This document shows, piece by piece, positions 1 through 6,974 of a stretch of DNA of 7,337 nucleotides. Location of the stretch: positions 1 to 7,337 of the forward strand of contig CADCQR010000138.1 of the NCBI GenBank assembly GCA_902803685.1, given 5' to 3'. This DNA is from an uncultured Erysipelotrichaceae bacterium (GTDB taxonomy: Bacteria > Bacillota_I > Bacilli_A > RF39 > UBA660). The first letter of the stretch is position 1. Each line of letters starts with the position of its first letter. Below the pieces are notes generated by a model, which was not told the DNA's origin, ran no database searches, and worked only from the letters and a program-made list of their open reading frames with translations. The translations under genes were made by a program, and so were the position numbers.

Positions 1-963
1 ATTACTGGAGTTGCGACTATAATAAGTAATATTATTTTACTTGTAGGATTTAATTTTGGAGCAGATGGAATGATTATTTCTATGGCTATTGCTAATGGAT
101 TATGTTCTTTATACTTATTCTTAAGATTAAAACTATATAAAATGATTGATATACGGCTTATTAATAAAAAATTAATAAAAGACATGAACGCCTATTCAAT
201 ACCATTGATACCTAATGGAGTAAGCTGGTGGATAGTAAATGTATCTGACAGAAGTATTATTAATCTAGTTTTAGGAGCTGCGGCAAATGGATTATATGCT
301 GTATCAAATAAATTTCCTACTATTTTATCATCTCTTTTAGGTATATTTAATCTTTCTTGGTCAGAATCAGCAGCCTTACATATCGATTCACCAGATAGAG
401 ATGAATTCTTTTCTGATGTTTGTAATACTGTAGTTAAGTTATTTACATCTTTAGGAGTTGGAATGATTGCTTGTATGCCATTTGTATTTCCTTTATTAAT
501 AAATATTAACTATGATGAAGCATTCTATTATATTCCAATATTGGTTCTAGGAAGTATATTTAACGTTTTGTTATGTTTATATAGTGCCATATATATTGCC
601 AAGAAAATGACTAAACAGGTAGCAACTACTTCTGTAATAGGAGCAATTATAAATATATTGATAAATATTGTATTTATAAAATGGTTTGGCTTATATGCAG
701 CGGCATTATCAACAGCGATAAGTTATTTATGTATGATGATATATAGACATATAGATTTAAAGAAGTATATAAATATAAAATTTGAAAATAAATTATTATT
801 AAAAACTATATTAATATATTCATTTGCTATAATTTGCTATTATCAAAGAAATATATTAATTGATATAATTAGTTTACTAATAGTAGTCATCTACTGTGTA
901 GTTTTAAATAAAGATTTTTTATTAAGTACATTTAATAACATTAAACAAAAAATAGTAAAATAA
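1..963 (+). CDS. Polysaccharide/oligosaccharide flippase (Wzx-like, MOP superfamily), 5' end outside the window
   Basis: The frame is open from base 1, so the first visible ATG (70) is internal; 320 C-terminal residues are visible out of the roughly 450-500 usual for the family. Such integral membrane proteins flip lipid-linked sugar units across the cytoplasmic membrane for capsule, exopolysaccharide or teichoic-acid-type polymers. The protein is a series of hydrophobic segments separated by short Lys/Arg-rich loops. A family-typical stretch starts at visible residue 66 (SIPLIPNG, then a membrane segment ending D83-R84) and continues with L91-GAAANGLYAVSNKFP and NLSW around 117-120, seen in the polysaccharide-synthesis flippases. 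The C-terminus is a short Lys-rich tail. The gene ends 32 bases before sigK with no terminator visible, so read-through into sigK is possible. The polymer transported cannot be told; a related MOP-family exporter is the main alternative. Confidence 0.85.
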   Translation: MTGVATIISNIILLVGFNFGADGMIISMAIANGLCSLYLFLRLKLYKMIDIRLINKKLIKDMNAYSIPLIPNGVSWWIVNVSDRSIINLVLGAAANGLYAVSNKFPTILSSLLGIFNLSWSESAALHIDSPDRDEFFSDVCNTVVKLFTSLGVGMIACMPFVFPLLININYDEAFYYIPILVLGSIFNVLLCLYSAIYIAKKMTKQVATTSVIGAIINILINIVFIKWFGLYAAALSTAISYLCMMIYRHIDLKKYINIKFENKLLLKTILIYSFAIICYYQRNILIDIISLLIVVIYCVVLNKDFLLSTFNNIKQKIVK

Positions 964-985
964 ATATTAAAACATATAATTTTGT

Positions 986-991
986 AGGAGG
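986..991 (+). promoter_or_regulatory. Ribosome binding site of sigK
   Basis: A perfect AGGAGG lies 4 bases upstream of the ATG at 996. It fixes this start, which also gives the short hydrophobic pro-sequence expected of pro-sigma-K. Confidence 0.85.
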
Positions 992-995
992 TTAT

Positions 996-1694
996 ATGTT
1001 TTTTGGTATTATTGAGTTATTTAAAAATATATTTTGTCTTACAGGTTCTTATTCAAATGATGTATTTTTAGAGCCATTAAATAGAGAAGAAGAAGAAAAG
1101 TACATTGATCTTATGTTAAAAAAAGATGCCAATGCGCGCAGTAAATTAATTGAACACAATTTAAGATTAGTAGCACATATTGTTAAGAAGTTTGATAAAT
1201 CTTACCAGGATAACGATGATCTAATTAGTATTGGAACTATTGGTTTAATAAAAGGAATAGATTCTTATTCTAAAGACAAAGGAGTAAGAATTACTACTTA
1301 CTGTGCAAGGTGTATTGAAAATGAAATTCTTATGTATTTTAGAATGAATAATAAGTATTTAAAAGATGTATCTCTTAATGATTATGTTGGATATGACAAA
1401 GAGGGAAATGAAATATCAATTATTGATATATTGAAAGTAGAAAGTAATGATTTTATTGATGAAATTGAACTTAAAGATAATATTAGTTTGCTAAAAAAAT
1501 ATTTAAAAATATTGACTAAAAGAGAAAAAAATATAATAAGTAAAAGATATGGATTAGGGAATAATAAAGAAGAGACGCAGCGAGAAATAGCAAAAGAAAT
1601 AGGTATAAGTAGAAGTTATGTATCCAGAATAGAAAAAAGAGCTTTAACTAAAATGCTAAGAGAGTTTCTTAAACATAAAAAAATTGATAAATAA
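996..1694 (+). CDS. sigK: RNA polymerase sporulation sigma factor sigma-K, with pro-sequence
   Basis: This is the late mother-cell sigma factor that directs transcription of spore coat, cortex and maturation genes after engulfment. The 232 residues match sigma-K along their length. A hydrophobic pro-sequence (about residues 1-18, MFFGIIELF... to LTGS) precedes SYSNDVFLEPL, the place where the SpoIVFB membrane protease cuts B. subtilis pro-sigma-K. Region 2 begins near L51 (IEHNLRLVAHIVKKF), includes DDLISIGTIGLIKGIDSY (74-91) and ends with the promoter-melting/-10 segment YCARCIENEILM (102-113). Region 4 is at about 172-232, with the helix-turn-helix TQREIAKEIGISRSYVSRIE from 194. DKEGNEIS and SRSYVSRIEKRAL favour sigma-K over sigma-E, F or G. 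The gene is unbroken: no skin-type element splits it. The region 2.4 Cys103 replaces the Ala of B. subtilis, a mild change. It lies after a flippase gene and before yqeG, with no terminator on either side. Confidence 0.95.
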   Translation: MFFGIIELFKNIFCLTGSYSNDVFLEPLNREEEEKYIDLMLKKDANARSKLIEHNLRLVAHIVKKFDKSYQDNDDLISIGTIGLIKGIDSYSKDKGVRITTYCARCIENEILMYFRMNNKYLKDVSLNDYVGYDKEGNEISIIDILKVESNDFIDEIELKDNISLLKKYLKILTKREKNIISKRYGLGNNKEETQREIAKEIGISRSYVSRIEKRALTKMLREFLKHKKIDK

Positions 1695-1712
1695 AAAATA
1701 ATAGTTTATAAT
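1684..1712 (+). promoter_or_regulatory. Sigma-A-type promoter of yqeG-yqeH
   Basis: A -35 box TTGATA (1684-1689, 5 of 6 to consensus) and a perfect -10 box TATAAT (1707-1712) are separated by the ideal 17 bases. The -35 lies over the last codons of sigK and the stop codon falls in the spacer. Transcription would start near 1719, only about 14 bases before the yqeG ATG and right at the Shine-Dalgarno. This would allow yqeG-yqeH to be expressed in growing cells independently of sigK. The call is from sequence only. Confidence 0.7.
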
Positions 1713-1719
1713 TGTTACC

Positions 1720-1726
1720 AGGTGGT
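1720..1726 (+). promoter_or_regulatory. Ribosome binding site of yqeG (decides the start)
   Basis: AGGTGGT lies 6 bases before ATG 1733. The in-frame TTG at 1712 lies upstream of this site and inside the -10 box, so it cannot be the start of a transcript from that promoter. Confidence 0.75.
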
Positions 1727-1732
1727 ATTATT

Positions 1733-2251
1733 ATGGGATATTTTAAACCAACTAAATATTATAAAGATATATATTCTATTAACTATGATAAATTGAAAGA
1801 AGAGGGCATAAAATGTTTAGTATTTGATTTAGATAATACATTAGGTTTAATAACTAATATAAAATGCCCAGAAAAAACAAAAGAATTATTAAGAAAATTA
1901 CAAGATGATTTCTGTATATTTATTTGTAGTAATAATACAAAGACAAGAATAAATCCCTATTTAAAAGAATTAGGCGTAGGCGGAGTATCATGGAGTATGA
2001 AGCCATCAACTAGAGCTTTGAGATATATTAAGAAAAACTATAAATTTTTAAAGAAAGAAATGGTTATGATTGGCGATCAAGTTATAACAGATGTTTTTGC
2101 AGGAAAGAGGTATAAAATAAAAACTATATTAGTTGATCCGTTAGGTAAAAAAGATTTAAAAATAACTAGCTTAAACCGTATAATAGAAGAAATGATACTA
2201 AAGCGCTATGAAAAAAGAGGATTATTCGAAAGAGGGAAGTATTATGAATAA
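1733..2251 (+). CDS. yqeG: YqeG family HAD-IIIA phosphatase
   Basis: This is a cytoplasmic haloacid-dehalogenase-type phosphatase whose physiological substrate is not established. From ATG 1733 it has 172 residues, the usual length of YqeG. All HAD motifs are present: motif I D32-L-D34-N-T (nucleophile and acid/base Asp), motif II Ser66 in CSNN, motif III Lys90 in SMKPS, and motif IV G114-D115-Q with T119-D120 binding Mg2+. There is no signal peptide, and the small cap is that of the compact HAD-IIIA class. The start is fixed by the AGGTGGT site and by the family N-terminus (short lead-in, then the hydrophobic strand before DLDNT). It overlaps yqeH by 8 bases, the same pairing as in B. subtilis, which suggests a role near ribosome assembly, but that is inference from context. 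Family assignment is firm. Confidence 0.93.
   Translation: MGYFKPTKYYKDIYSINYDKLKEEGIKCLVFDLDNTLGLITNIKCPEKTKELLRKLQDDFCIFICSNNTKTRINPYLKELGVGGVSWSMKPSTRALRYIKKNYKFLKKEMVMIGDQVITDVFAGKRYKIKTILVDPLGKKDLKITSLNRIIEEMILKRYEKRGLFERGKYYE
2232..2235 (+). promoter_or_regulatory. Ribosome binding site of yqeH inside yqeG (decides the start)
   Basis: GAGG (within AAAGAGGGAAG) lies 8 bases before ATG 2244. The upstream in-frame ATG at 2208 has no comparable site and would add 12 residues lacking any family feature. Confidence 0.65.
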
Positions 2252-3263
2252 TGAGGCGACTTCTAAGAAATGCTTAGGATGTGGTGTAGAACTTCAAGAT
2301 GAAAATATATTAAAAGAAGGTTATATTACTAGTCTAGAGAATGATATATGCCAAAGATGTTTTAGAATGAAAAACTATGGAGAATATCAGACTGTAACTA
2401 AATCTAATGAAGAATACCTAGATATATTGAGAAATGTTGGTAAGACTCATGATTTAGTTTTATATATAACAGATTTACTTAATTTAGAAGAAGATCTTAC
2501 AAGTATAAGAGATATTTTGCCTAATAAAATGATTTTAGTTTTGAATAAAAAAGATGCTCTTCCAAAATCAGTTAAAGAAAATAAATTAATTGAATATATA
2601 AAAGAAATGGATATAAATTTAGAAGAAGTAATAGTTGTAAGCTGTAATAAAAATTATAATATAGATTATTTGATGAAAAGAATAAAATATTATCAAACAA
2701 GTAGAAATGTATATGTAGTAGGGCATACTAATGCTGGGAAATCATCCTTAATAAATAAACTTATAAAGAATTATTCTGAATCAGCCCAAGAATTGACAAT
2801 GTCTCCACTTCCAAGTACTACATTAAATGTTGTAAATATAGAAATAAATGATCATTTAAATATTATAGATACGCCTGGATTAGTAGATGCTGGATCAATT
2901 TTAAATCAGGTTGATGAGAAAATGGTAAAAAGAATATCTCCAAAGAAAGAAATTAAACCTAGAACTTATCAATTAAGAAAGAATCAGTCAATTATTATAG
3001 AAGATTTAATAAGAATTGATTATGTTGAAGGAGAAAAAAATAGTTTTACTGTATTCGTTTCAAATGATTTGAAAGTAAAGAGATTACTAAATTTATTTAA
3101 TAATGATGAACTAAAAAATTTAAATAAAACTACATATGATATTAAATATGATGAAGATATAGTTATATCAGGTTTAGGATTCATTAAAATAGTTAATAAG
3201 GGTGTAGTAGATATTTATGTAAATAGGGATGTTAGAACATTTACTCGAAAGTCATTAATATAA
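2244..3263 (+). CDS. yqeH: Ribosome biogenesis GTPase YqeH (circularly permuted)
   Basis: YqeH is a GTPase needed for 30S ribosomal subunit assembly in B. subtilis and belongs to the circularly permuted group with YlqF/RbgA and RsgA. From ATG 2244 it has 339 residues (B. subtilis about 366). An N-terminal treble-clef-type zinc finger is formed by C10-x2-C13 and C36-x2-C39. The GTPase motifs then come in permuted order: G4 N101-K-K-D104, a G5-like S133-C-N, G1/P-loop G160-HTNAGKS167, a likely G2 Thr in the P190-STT segment, and G3 D209-TPG212. A C-terminal domain follows (about 225-339), the putative RNA- or ribosome-binding part. The G5 element SCNKN departs from the common SAK. Its start overlaps the end of yqeG by 8 bases, indicating translational coupling, and the terminator at 3276 follows its stop. 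Confidence 0.95.
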   Translation: MNNEATSKKCLGCGVELQDENILKEGYITSLENDICQRCFRMKNYGEYQTVTKSNEEYLDILRNVGKTHDLVLYITDLLNLEEDLTSIRDILPNKMILVLNKKDALPKSVKENKLIEYIKEMDINLEEVIVVSCNKNYNIDYLMKRIKYYQTSRNVYVVGHTNAGKSSLINKLIKNYSESAQELTMSPLPSTTLNVVNIEINDHLNIIDTPGLVDAGSILNQVDEKMVKRISPKKEIKPRTYQLRKNQSIIIEDLIRIDYVEGEKNSFTVFVSNDLKVKRLLNLFNNDELKNLNKTTYDIKYDEDIVISGLGFIKIVNKGVVDIYVNRDVRTFTRKSLI

Positions 3264-3275
3264 ATGTAATAAATT

Positions 3276-3308
3276 AAAAGCTAATGCTTATAGCTTTTTT
3301 GTTTTTTT
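3276..3308 (+). terminator. Intrinsic terminator after yqeH
   Basis: An 8-bp perfect stem AAAAGCTA (3276-3283) / TAGCTTTT (3291-3298) with a 7-base loop runs into a T-tract (3295-3300, one G, then 3302-3308). It has only two G-C pairs, but the form and its place 12 bases after the yqeH stop support a terminator separating it from dnaG. Confidence 0.75.
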
Positions 3309-3319
3309 ATAAAGAAAGC

Positions 3320-3350
3320 TTGTAAATAAAATAAAAAAATGATATATAAT
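3320..3350 (+). promoter_or_regulatory. Sigma-A-type promoter of dnaG-rpoD-trmK
   Basis: There is a perfect -10 TATAAT at 3345-3350 and a -35 candidate TTGTAA at 3320-3325 (4 of 6) with a 19-base spacer, longer than ideal. The site follows the yqeH terminator and precedes dnaG. Transcription would begin near 3357, giving a leader of about 20 bases filled by the Shine-Dalgarno region. The -10 is convincing and the -35 is less so. Confidence 0.55.
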
Positions 3351-3362
3351 AGTACATTATGC

Positions 3363-3372
3363 GGTGGTGGTG
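3363..3372 (+). promoter_or_regulatory. Ribosome binding site of dnaG (decides a GTG start)
   Basis: The G-rich run GGTGGTGGTG ends 4 bases before GTG 3377. It offers two overlapping GGTGGTG registers against the anti-Shine-Dalgarno. The in-frame ATG at 3359 lies upstream of this run and almost at the predicted transcript start, so it is unlikely to be used. Confidence 0.6.
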
Positions 3373-3376
3373 TCTT

Positions 3377-5116
3377 GTGAATAATGATTTAGCAAACGAG
3401 ATTCGTTCTAAAATAGATATAGTAGACATCATAGGAGAACGGATTCCATTAGTAGCACGGGGAAAAAACTTATTTGGTGTATGTCCTTTTCATGATGATC
3501 GTTCACCTTCTATGTGTGTATCAAGAGAAAAGCAGATTTACACATGCTTTTCCTGCCATGCCACTGGGAATGTTTTTACATTCTTGATGGAGTATGAACA
3601 CATAGATTTTAAAACAGCACTTAAAGAATTAGGAGATAAAGTAGGAATTAATACGAGTGGAATTTTACTTCCTAAAAAAAATACCAAATATGATAAGTTA
3701 TATGAAGCATATAATTTTGCTGTAAAATATTTTCAAAATAACCTGTCTTCAAAGATTGGAAAGACTGCCAAGAATTATTTAAAAGAAAGACAAATTACAG
3801 ATGATGTCATTAAAGAATTTGGAATAGGTTTATCATTAGATAAAAAAGATGATTTAACAAAATTATTGTTAAATAAGAATTATGATCTAGGAACTTTGAA
3901 TAAAATAGGATTATCAAATGATGACCATGATGTTTATATAGAAAGAATAATGTTTCCTCTTTATGATACAATAGGGCAGGCAGTAGGCTTCAGTGGACGT
4001 ATTTATAAAAATACTGATATGAATAAATACCTTAATACAAAAGAGACGGAGATATTTAAAAAAGGAGAATTATTATATCATTATCATGTTGCTAGAGAAG
4101 AATGCCGTAAAGAAAAATGTGTTATCGTAATGGAAGGATTTATGGATGTTATAAGAGCAAGTACGATTGATATTAGAAATACAGTGGCTCTTATGGGGAC
4201 AGCGTTAACTAAGGAACAAATTAGTCTGTTAAAAAGACTTTCCAATAATATAATACTATGTTTAGACGGTGATGATGCTGGAGTACATGCAACACTAAGT
4301 ATAGGAGAAAACTTATTAGAACAAGGTATTGAACCTAAAGTAATACCTCTTCCATCTCCTGAAGACCCAGATAGCTATATCTTAAAAAATGGAAAAGATA
4401 AATTTTTAAGTTTAATGGAGGCTAGACTAAACTTCAGTGACTACAAGTTGGCAAAATTAAAAGAAAAAGTAAACTTTAAAAGTGACGAAGAAACTGCAAA
4501 TTATATAAATAGTGTATTAGAAGAAACTTCAAAATTAACAGATCCTATAAGAATAGAAGTAATATTAAAAAGACTTGAAAAAGAGTTTAATATAGGGTAT
4601 AATACACTCGATATGCGCATAAAGGAGCTAACATCAAAAAATGCCAATAAAATACAATTAAATAAATTGAGCCAAGTACAGTCTGTAAAACAAGAAATAA
4701 AAAGAAAAGACAAGTATATAAAAGCTATGGAACAAGTTATTTATTTTATGTTTTTTAATGATTTTGCTATAACGTGCGTAGAAAGAGAGCATTTGGTATT
4801 TAAAACTGAAGCAATGCGCGCATTGGCTAGTGAAATAATATATTACTATAATAAATATGGTTCAATAAACGTGGCAGATTTTTATACTTACATTCATGAT
4901 AAAAGTTCGCTTTGTGATTTATATAATGAAATAATAGCAGCAAATTATATAGAAAATACTACAAAGGATGACCTATTCTTATATTTTAAAGTAATAAGAG
5001 AGTATGGTAAGAAACAAGAGATTAATCGGCTTACCAATTTAATGAAGAAAGAAGTCGATCCCTTAGAGCAAGCTAAAATTGTTGAAAAGATTAGAAATTT
5101 GAGGATAGGAGAATAG
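3377..5116 (+). CDS. dnaG: DNA primase
   Basis: DnaG makes the short RNA primers for Okazaki fragments and works with the DnaB-type helicase at the replication fork. From GTG 3377 the protein has 579 residues (B. subtilis 603). The N-terminal CHC2 zinc-binding domain has C36-P-F-H39 and C57-F-S-C60, giving C-x2-H-x17-C-x2-C. The RNA polymerase core contains the motif [15 protein letters not shown] and the TOPRIM domain, with catalytic E253 (MEGFMDV) and D297-G-D299-D (LDGDDAG) for metal binding. The poorly conserved C-terminal part (about 435-579) corresponds to the helicase-binding domain and is Lys/Glu-rich and helical. The start was chosen because family members begin with a short helix leading into the IDIVDIIG segment; MRWWCL, added by the upstream ATG, is untypical. 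rpoD begins 2 bases after its stop. All catalytic residues are present. Confidence 0.97.
   Translation: MNNDLANEIRSKIDIVDIIGERIPLVARGKNLFGVCPFHDDRSPSMCVSREKQIYTCFSCHATGNVFTFLMEYEHIDFKTALKELGDKVGINTSGILLPKKNTKYDKLYEAYNFAVKYFQNNLSSKIGKTAKNYLKERQITDDVIKEFGIGLSLDKKDDLTKLLLNKNYDLGTLNKIGLSNDDHDVYIERIMFPLYDTIGQAVGFSGRIYKNTDMNKYLNTKETEIFKKGELLYHYHVAREECRKEKCVIVMEGFMDVIRASTIDIRNTVALMGTALTKEQISLLKRLSNNIILCLDGDDAGVHATLSIGENLLEQGIEPKVIPLPSPEDPDSYILKNGKDKFLSLMEARLNFSDYKLAKLKEKVNFKSDEETANYINSVLEETSKLTDPIRIEVILKRLEKEFNIGYNTLDMRIKELTSKNANKIQLNKLSQVQSVKQEIKRKDKYIKAMEQVIYFMFFNDFAITCVEREHLVFKTEAMRALASEIIYYYNKYGSINVADFYTYIHDKSSLCDLYNEIIAANYIENTTKDDLFLYFKVIREYGKKQEINRLTNLMKKEVDPLEQAKIVEKIRNLRIGE
5107..5111 (+). 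promoter_or_regulatory. Ribosome binding site of rpoD inside the dnaG end
   Basis: AGGAG lies 7 bases before ATG 5119 and within the last codons of dnaG, which fits translation from the same transcript. Confidence 0.75.
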
Positions 5117-5118
5117 AT

Positions 5119-6210
5119 ATGGTTGGAGAAATTAAGACATTAGACGAAAGAAAAAGTAAGTTAATAGAATTAGGAAAAAAACAAGGATTTGTTACTTATG
5201 AGCAATTAGTAGATGAATTAAAAGGTCTAGAAATGGACAGTGATTCATTAGACGATTTATATAATGCATTGATGGAAGCAGGAATAGAAATAACATCAGA
5301 AGATGGTAGTGATGACATTACTGGTGAAGACATTACTATTGATAGTAATGTTGAAGATTTGACATTAACCAAAGATGTAAAAATTAATGACCCTGTTAGG
5401 ATGTATTTAAAGGAAATCGGCCGTATTAACTTGCTAACCTCAGATGAAGAATTTGAATATGCGAAAAGAGCCGAAGAAGGCGATGAGGAAGCAAAAAGAA
5501 TGTTAGCTGAATCAAATCTACGTCTAGTAGTTTCTATAGCTAAAAGATATGTAGGACGTGGAATGCTATTTTTAGACTTGATACAAGAGGGAAATATCGG
5601 ACTAATGAAAGCCGTAGATAAGTTTGATCCATCTAAAGGTTATAAATTTTCTACATATGCAACATGGTGGATTAGACAAGCTATTACCCGTGCAATCGCC
5701 GACCAAGCAAGAACAATTCGTGTACCTGTTCATATGGTAGAAACAATAAATAAATTGGCAAGAATTCAACGTCAATTAACTCAAGAGCTAAATAGAGAAC
5801 CAACCGATGAAGAAATTGCCAAAAAGCTAGGTATTACCGTTGAAAAGGTTAGAGAGGTATATAAGATATCTCAAGATCCAGTATCACTAGAAACCCCAAT
5901 AGGTGAAGAAGATGATTCACACTTAGGGGACTTTATCAAAGACACAATGACACTTGGACCTGAAGAATATGCAACAGTAGAAATGCTGAAAGAGGAATTA
6001 GACGGTGTTTTGAAAACATTAACAGAAAGAGAAGAAAAAGTACTTAGATTGAGATTTGGTTTAGATGATGGACAATGTAGAACTCTAGAAGAAGTTGGTC
6101 AAATATTTGGTGTAACTCGTGAACGTATAAGACAAATTGAAGCTAAAGCTCTAAGAAAGTTAAGACATCCATCAAGGTCTAGAAAATTAAAAGATTTCTT
6201 AACAGATTAA
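5119..6210 (+). CDS. rpoD: RNA polymerase primary (housekeeping) sigma factor RpoD/SigA
   Basis: This is the vegetative sigma factor that directs RNA polymerase to -35/-10 promoters. It has 363 residues (B. subtilis SigA 371). A short, acidic region 1.1-like N-terminus (about 1-85, with a DxxxD-rich stretch at 60-80) is typical of Firmicutes. Region 1.2 starts at D91[10 protein letters not shown]. Region 2 spans about 130-200, with [31 protein letters not shown] and the -10-recognising [17 protein letters not shown] (177-193). Region 3 is at about 205-280. Region 4 is at about 297-356, with the -35-recognising helix-turn-helix [20 protein letters not shown] (322-341) and the tail [12 protein letters not shown]. 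The gene is noticeably less A+T-extreme than its neighbours, as expected of a conserved, well-expressed gene. It sits between dnaG and trmK with gaps of 2 and 1 bases; I saw no convincing internal promoter of its own. Confidence 0.98.
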   Translation: MVGEIKTLDERKSKLIELGKKQGFVTYEQLVDELKGLEMDSDSLDDLYNALMEAGIEITSEDGSDDITGEDITIDSNVEDLTLTKDVKINDPVRMYLKEIGRINLLTSDEEFEYAKRAEEGDEEAKRMLAESNLRLVVSIAKRYVGRGMLFLDLIQEGNIGLMKAVDKFDPSKGYKFSTYATWWIRQAITRAIADQARTIRVPVHMVETINKLARIQRQLTQELNREPTDEEIAKKLGITVEKVREVYKISQDPVSLETPIGEEDDSHLGDFIKDTMTLGPEEYATVEMLKEELDGVLKTLTEREEKVLRLRFGLDDGQCRTLEEVGQIFGVTRERIRQIEAKALRKLRHPSRSRKLKDFLTD

Positions 6211-6211
6211 T

Positions 6212-6877
6212 ATGAAAATAAATAACAGATTAAAAACGGTTGGAGATTTAGTTCAAGATAATAGTACTTGCTTGGATGTTGGGTGTGACCATGCATTTTT
6301 AGATATATATTTGGAGAAAAGCCAAAGAGGCATAACTGCCATAGCTTCTGATGTAGCTGAAGGCCCATTAGAACAAGCCAAAGCTAACATTAAACGAGAG
6401 GGATTAGAAAATAAAATAGAAGTTAGACTAGGAAATGGTTTGGATCCATATACTAATGATATAGATACGGTAATAATATGCGGTATGGGTGGCCGAAATA
6501 TGATTGGCATATTTAAAAATAACCCTAAAAAATTGAAAAATATAGAAACATTAATAATAAGTCCAAATAACTATCAAGAAGATGTAAAACTATATTTATG
6601 TAAAAATGGTTTTTATATTTATGACGAAGTCTTTGTAAAAGAAAAAAAGTTTATATATCAAATTGTAGTATTAAAAAAGGGTAAAAAAAGATATACCAAG
6701 AGACAATATTTTTTTGGCCCTATATTCTTAATAAAGAAAGATAATTTATTTAATGAATATTATGATAGAGAATTGAAGACAAGAGAATTAATGTTATCAT
6801 TGTTACCCAAAAATTTTTATTTGAAAAGATTAAAGATAAAAAAAGAGATAAAACTAATAAAAGAAGAATTAAAGTGA
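6212..6877 (+). CDS. trmK: tRNA (adenine(22)-N(1))-methyltransferase TrmK
   Basis: TrmK uses S-adenosylmethionine to methylate N1 of A22 in the D-arm of bacterial tRNAs. It has 221 residues, slightly short of the ~237 of B. subtilis YqfN/TrmK. The N-terminus (NNRLKTVGDLV) matches the family. Class I methyltransferase motif I is D22-VGCDHA28, the SAM-ribose region is around S46-D47, and the family hallmark GMGG is at 91-94. The catalytic-loop motif usually written (Q)PN appears as S117-P-N119. A Lys-rich helical C-terminal domain (about 160-221), likely tRNA-binding, follows. The gene starts 1 base after the rpoD stop, with no clear Shine-Dalgarno, so translation is probably coupled to rpoD. 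The usual downstream partner of the NIF3/YqfO family is not here; a terminator follows instead. It ends with TGA, consistent with the standard bacterial code. Confidence 0.93.
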   Translation: MKINNRLKTVGDLVQDNSTCLDVGCDHAFLDIYLEKSQRGITAIASDVAEGPLEQAKANIKREGLENKIEVRLGNGLDPYTNDIDTVIICGMGGRNMIGIFKNNPKKLKNIETLIISPNNYQEDVKLYLCKNGFYIYDEVFVKEKKFIYQIVVLKKGKKRYTKRQYFFGPIFLIKKDNLFNEYYDRELKTRELMLSLLPKNFYLKRLKIKKEIKLIKEELK

Positions 6878-6941
6878 ATTTAAATTTAGTTAGAAGATGA
6901 AATATTGCCGTTGGGAGGCATTAATAGATAGTTTTTATGAA

Positions 6942-6974
6942 ACCACCAGATAAACTGATGGTCTTTTTGTTTTT
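6942..6974 (+). terminator. Intrinsic terminator of the dnaG-rpoD-trmK operon
   Basis: The stem ACCACCAG (6942-6949) / CTGATGGT (6955-6962) has one C-A mismatch in 8 pairs and a 5-base ATAAA loop. It is followed by C, TTTTT (6964-6968), G and TTTTT (6970-6974). The stem is stronger than the one after yqeH and sits 64 bases after the trmK stop. It closes the operon. Confidence 0.85.

Noticed and set aside
996..1694. Possible skin-like insertion or recombinase site in sigK
   Set aside because: The gene reads through from pro-sequence to region 4 without interruption, and no recombinase is nearby.
1712..1732. Upstream TTG start for yqeG
   Set aside because: It lies in the -10 box of the yqeG promoter and before the AGGTGGT site; ATG 1733 gives the family length of 172 residues.
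2208..2243. Upstream ATG start for yqeH
   Set aside because: The 12 extra residues match nothing in the family, and the GAGG site points to ATG 2244, just ahead of the zinc finger.
3359..3376. Upstream ATG start for dnaG
   Set aside because: It lies 2 bases from the predicted transcript start and before the G-rich ribosome-binding run; GTG 3377 matches the family N-terminus.
4501..4713. Open frame of 70 codons on the minus strand
   Set aside because: It lies wholly inside dnaG, has no family features or ribosome-binding site, and is the complement of AT-rich coding sequence.
6253..6510. Open frame of 85 codons on the minus strand
   Set aside because: It lies wholly inside the well-supported trmK and shows no recognisable protein features.
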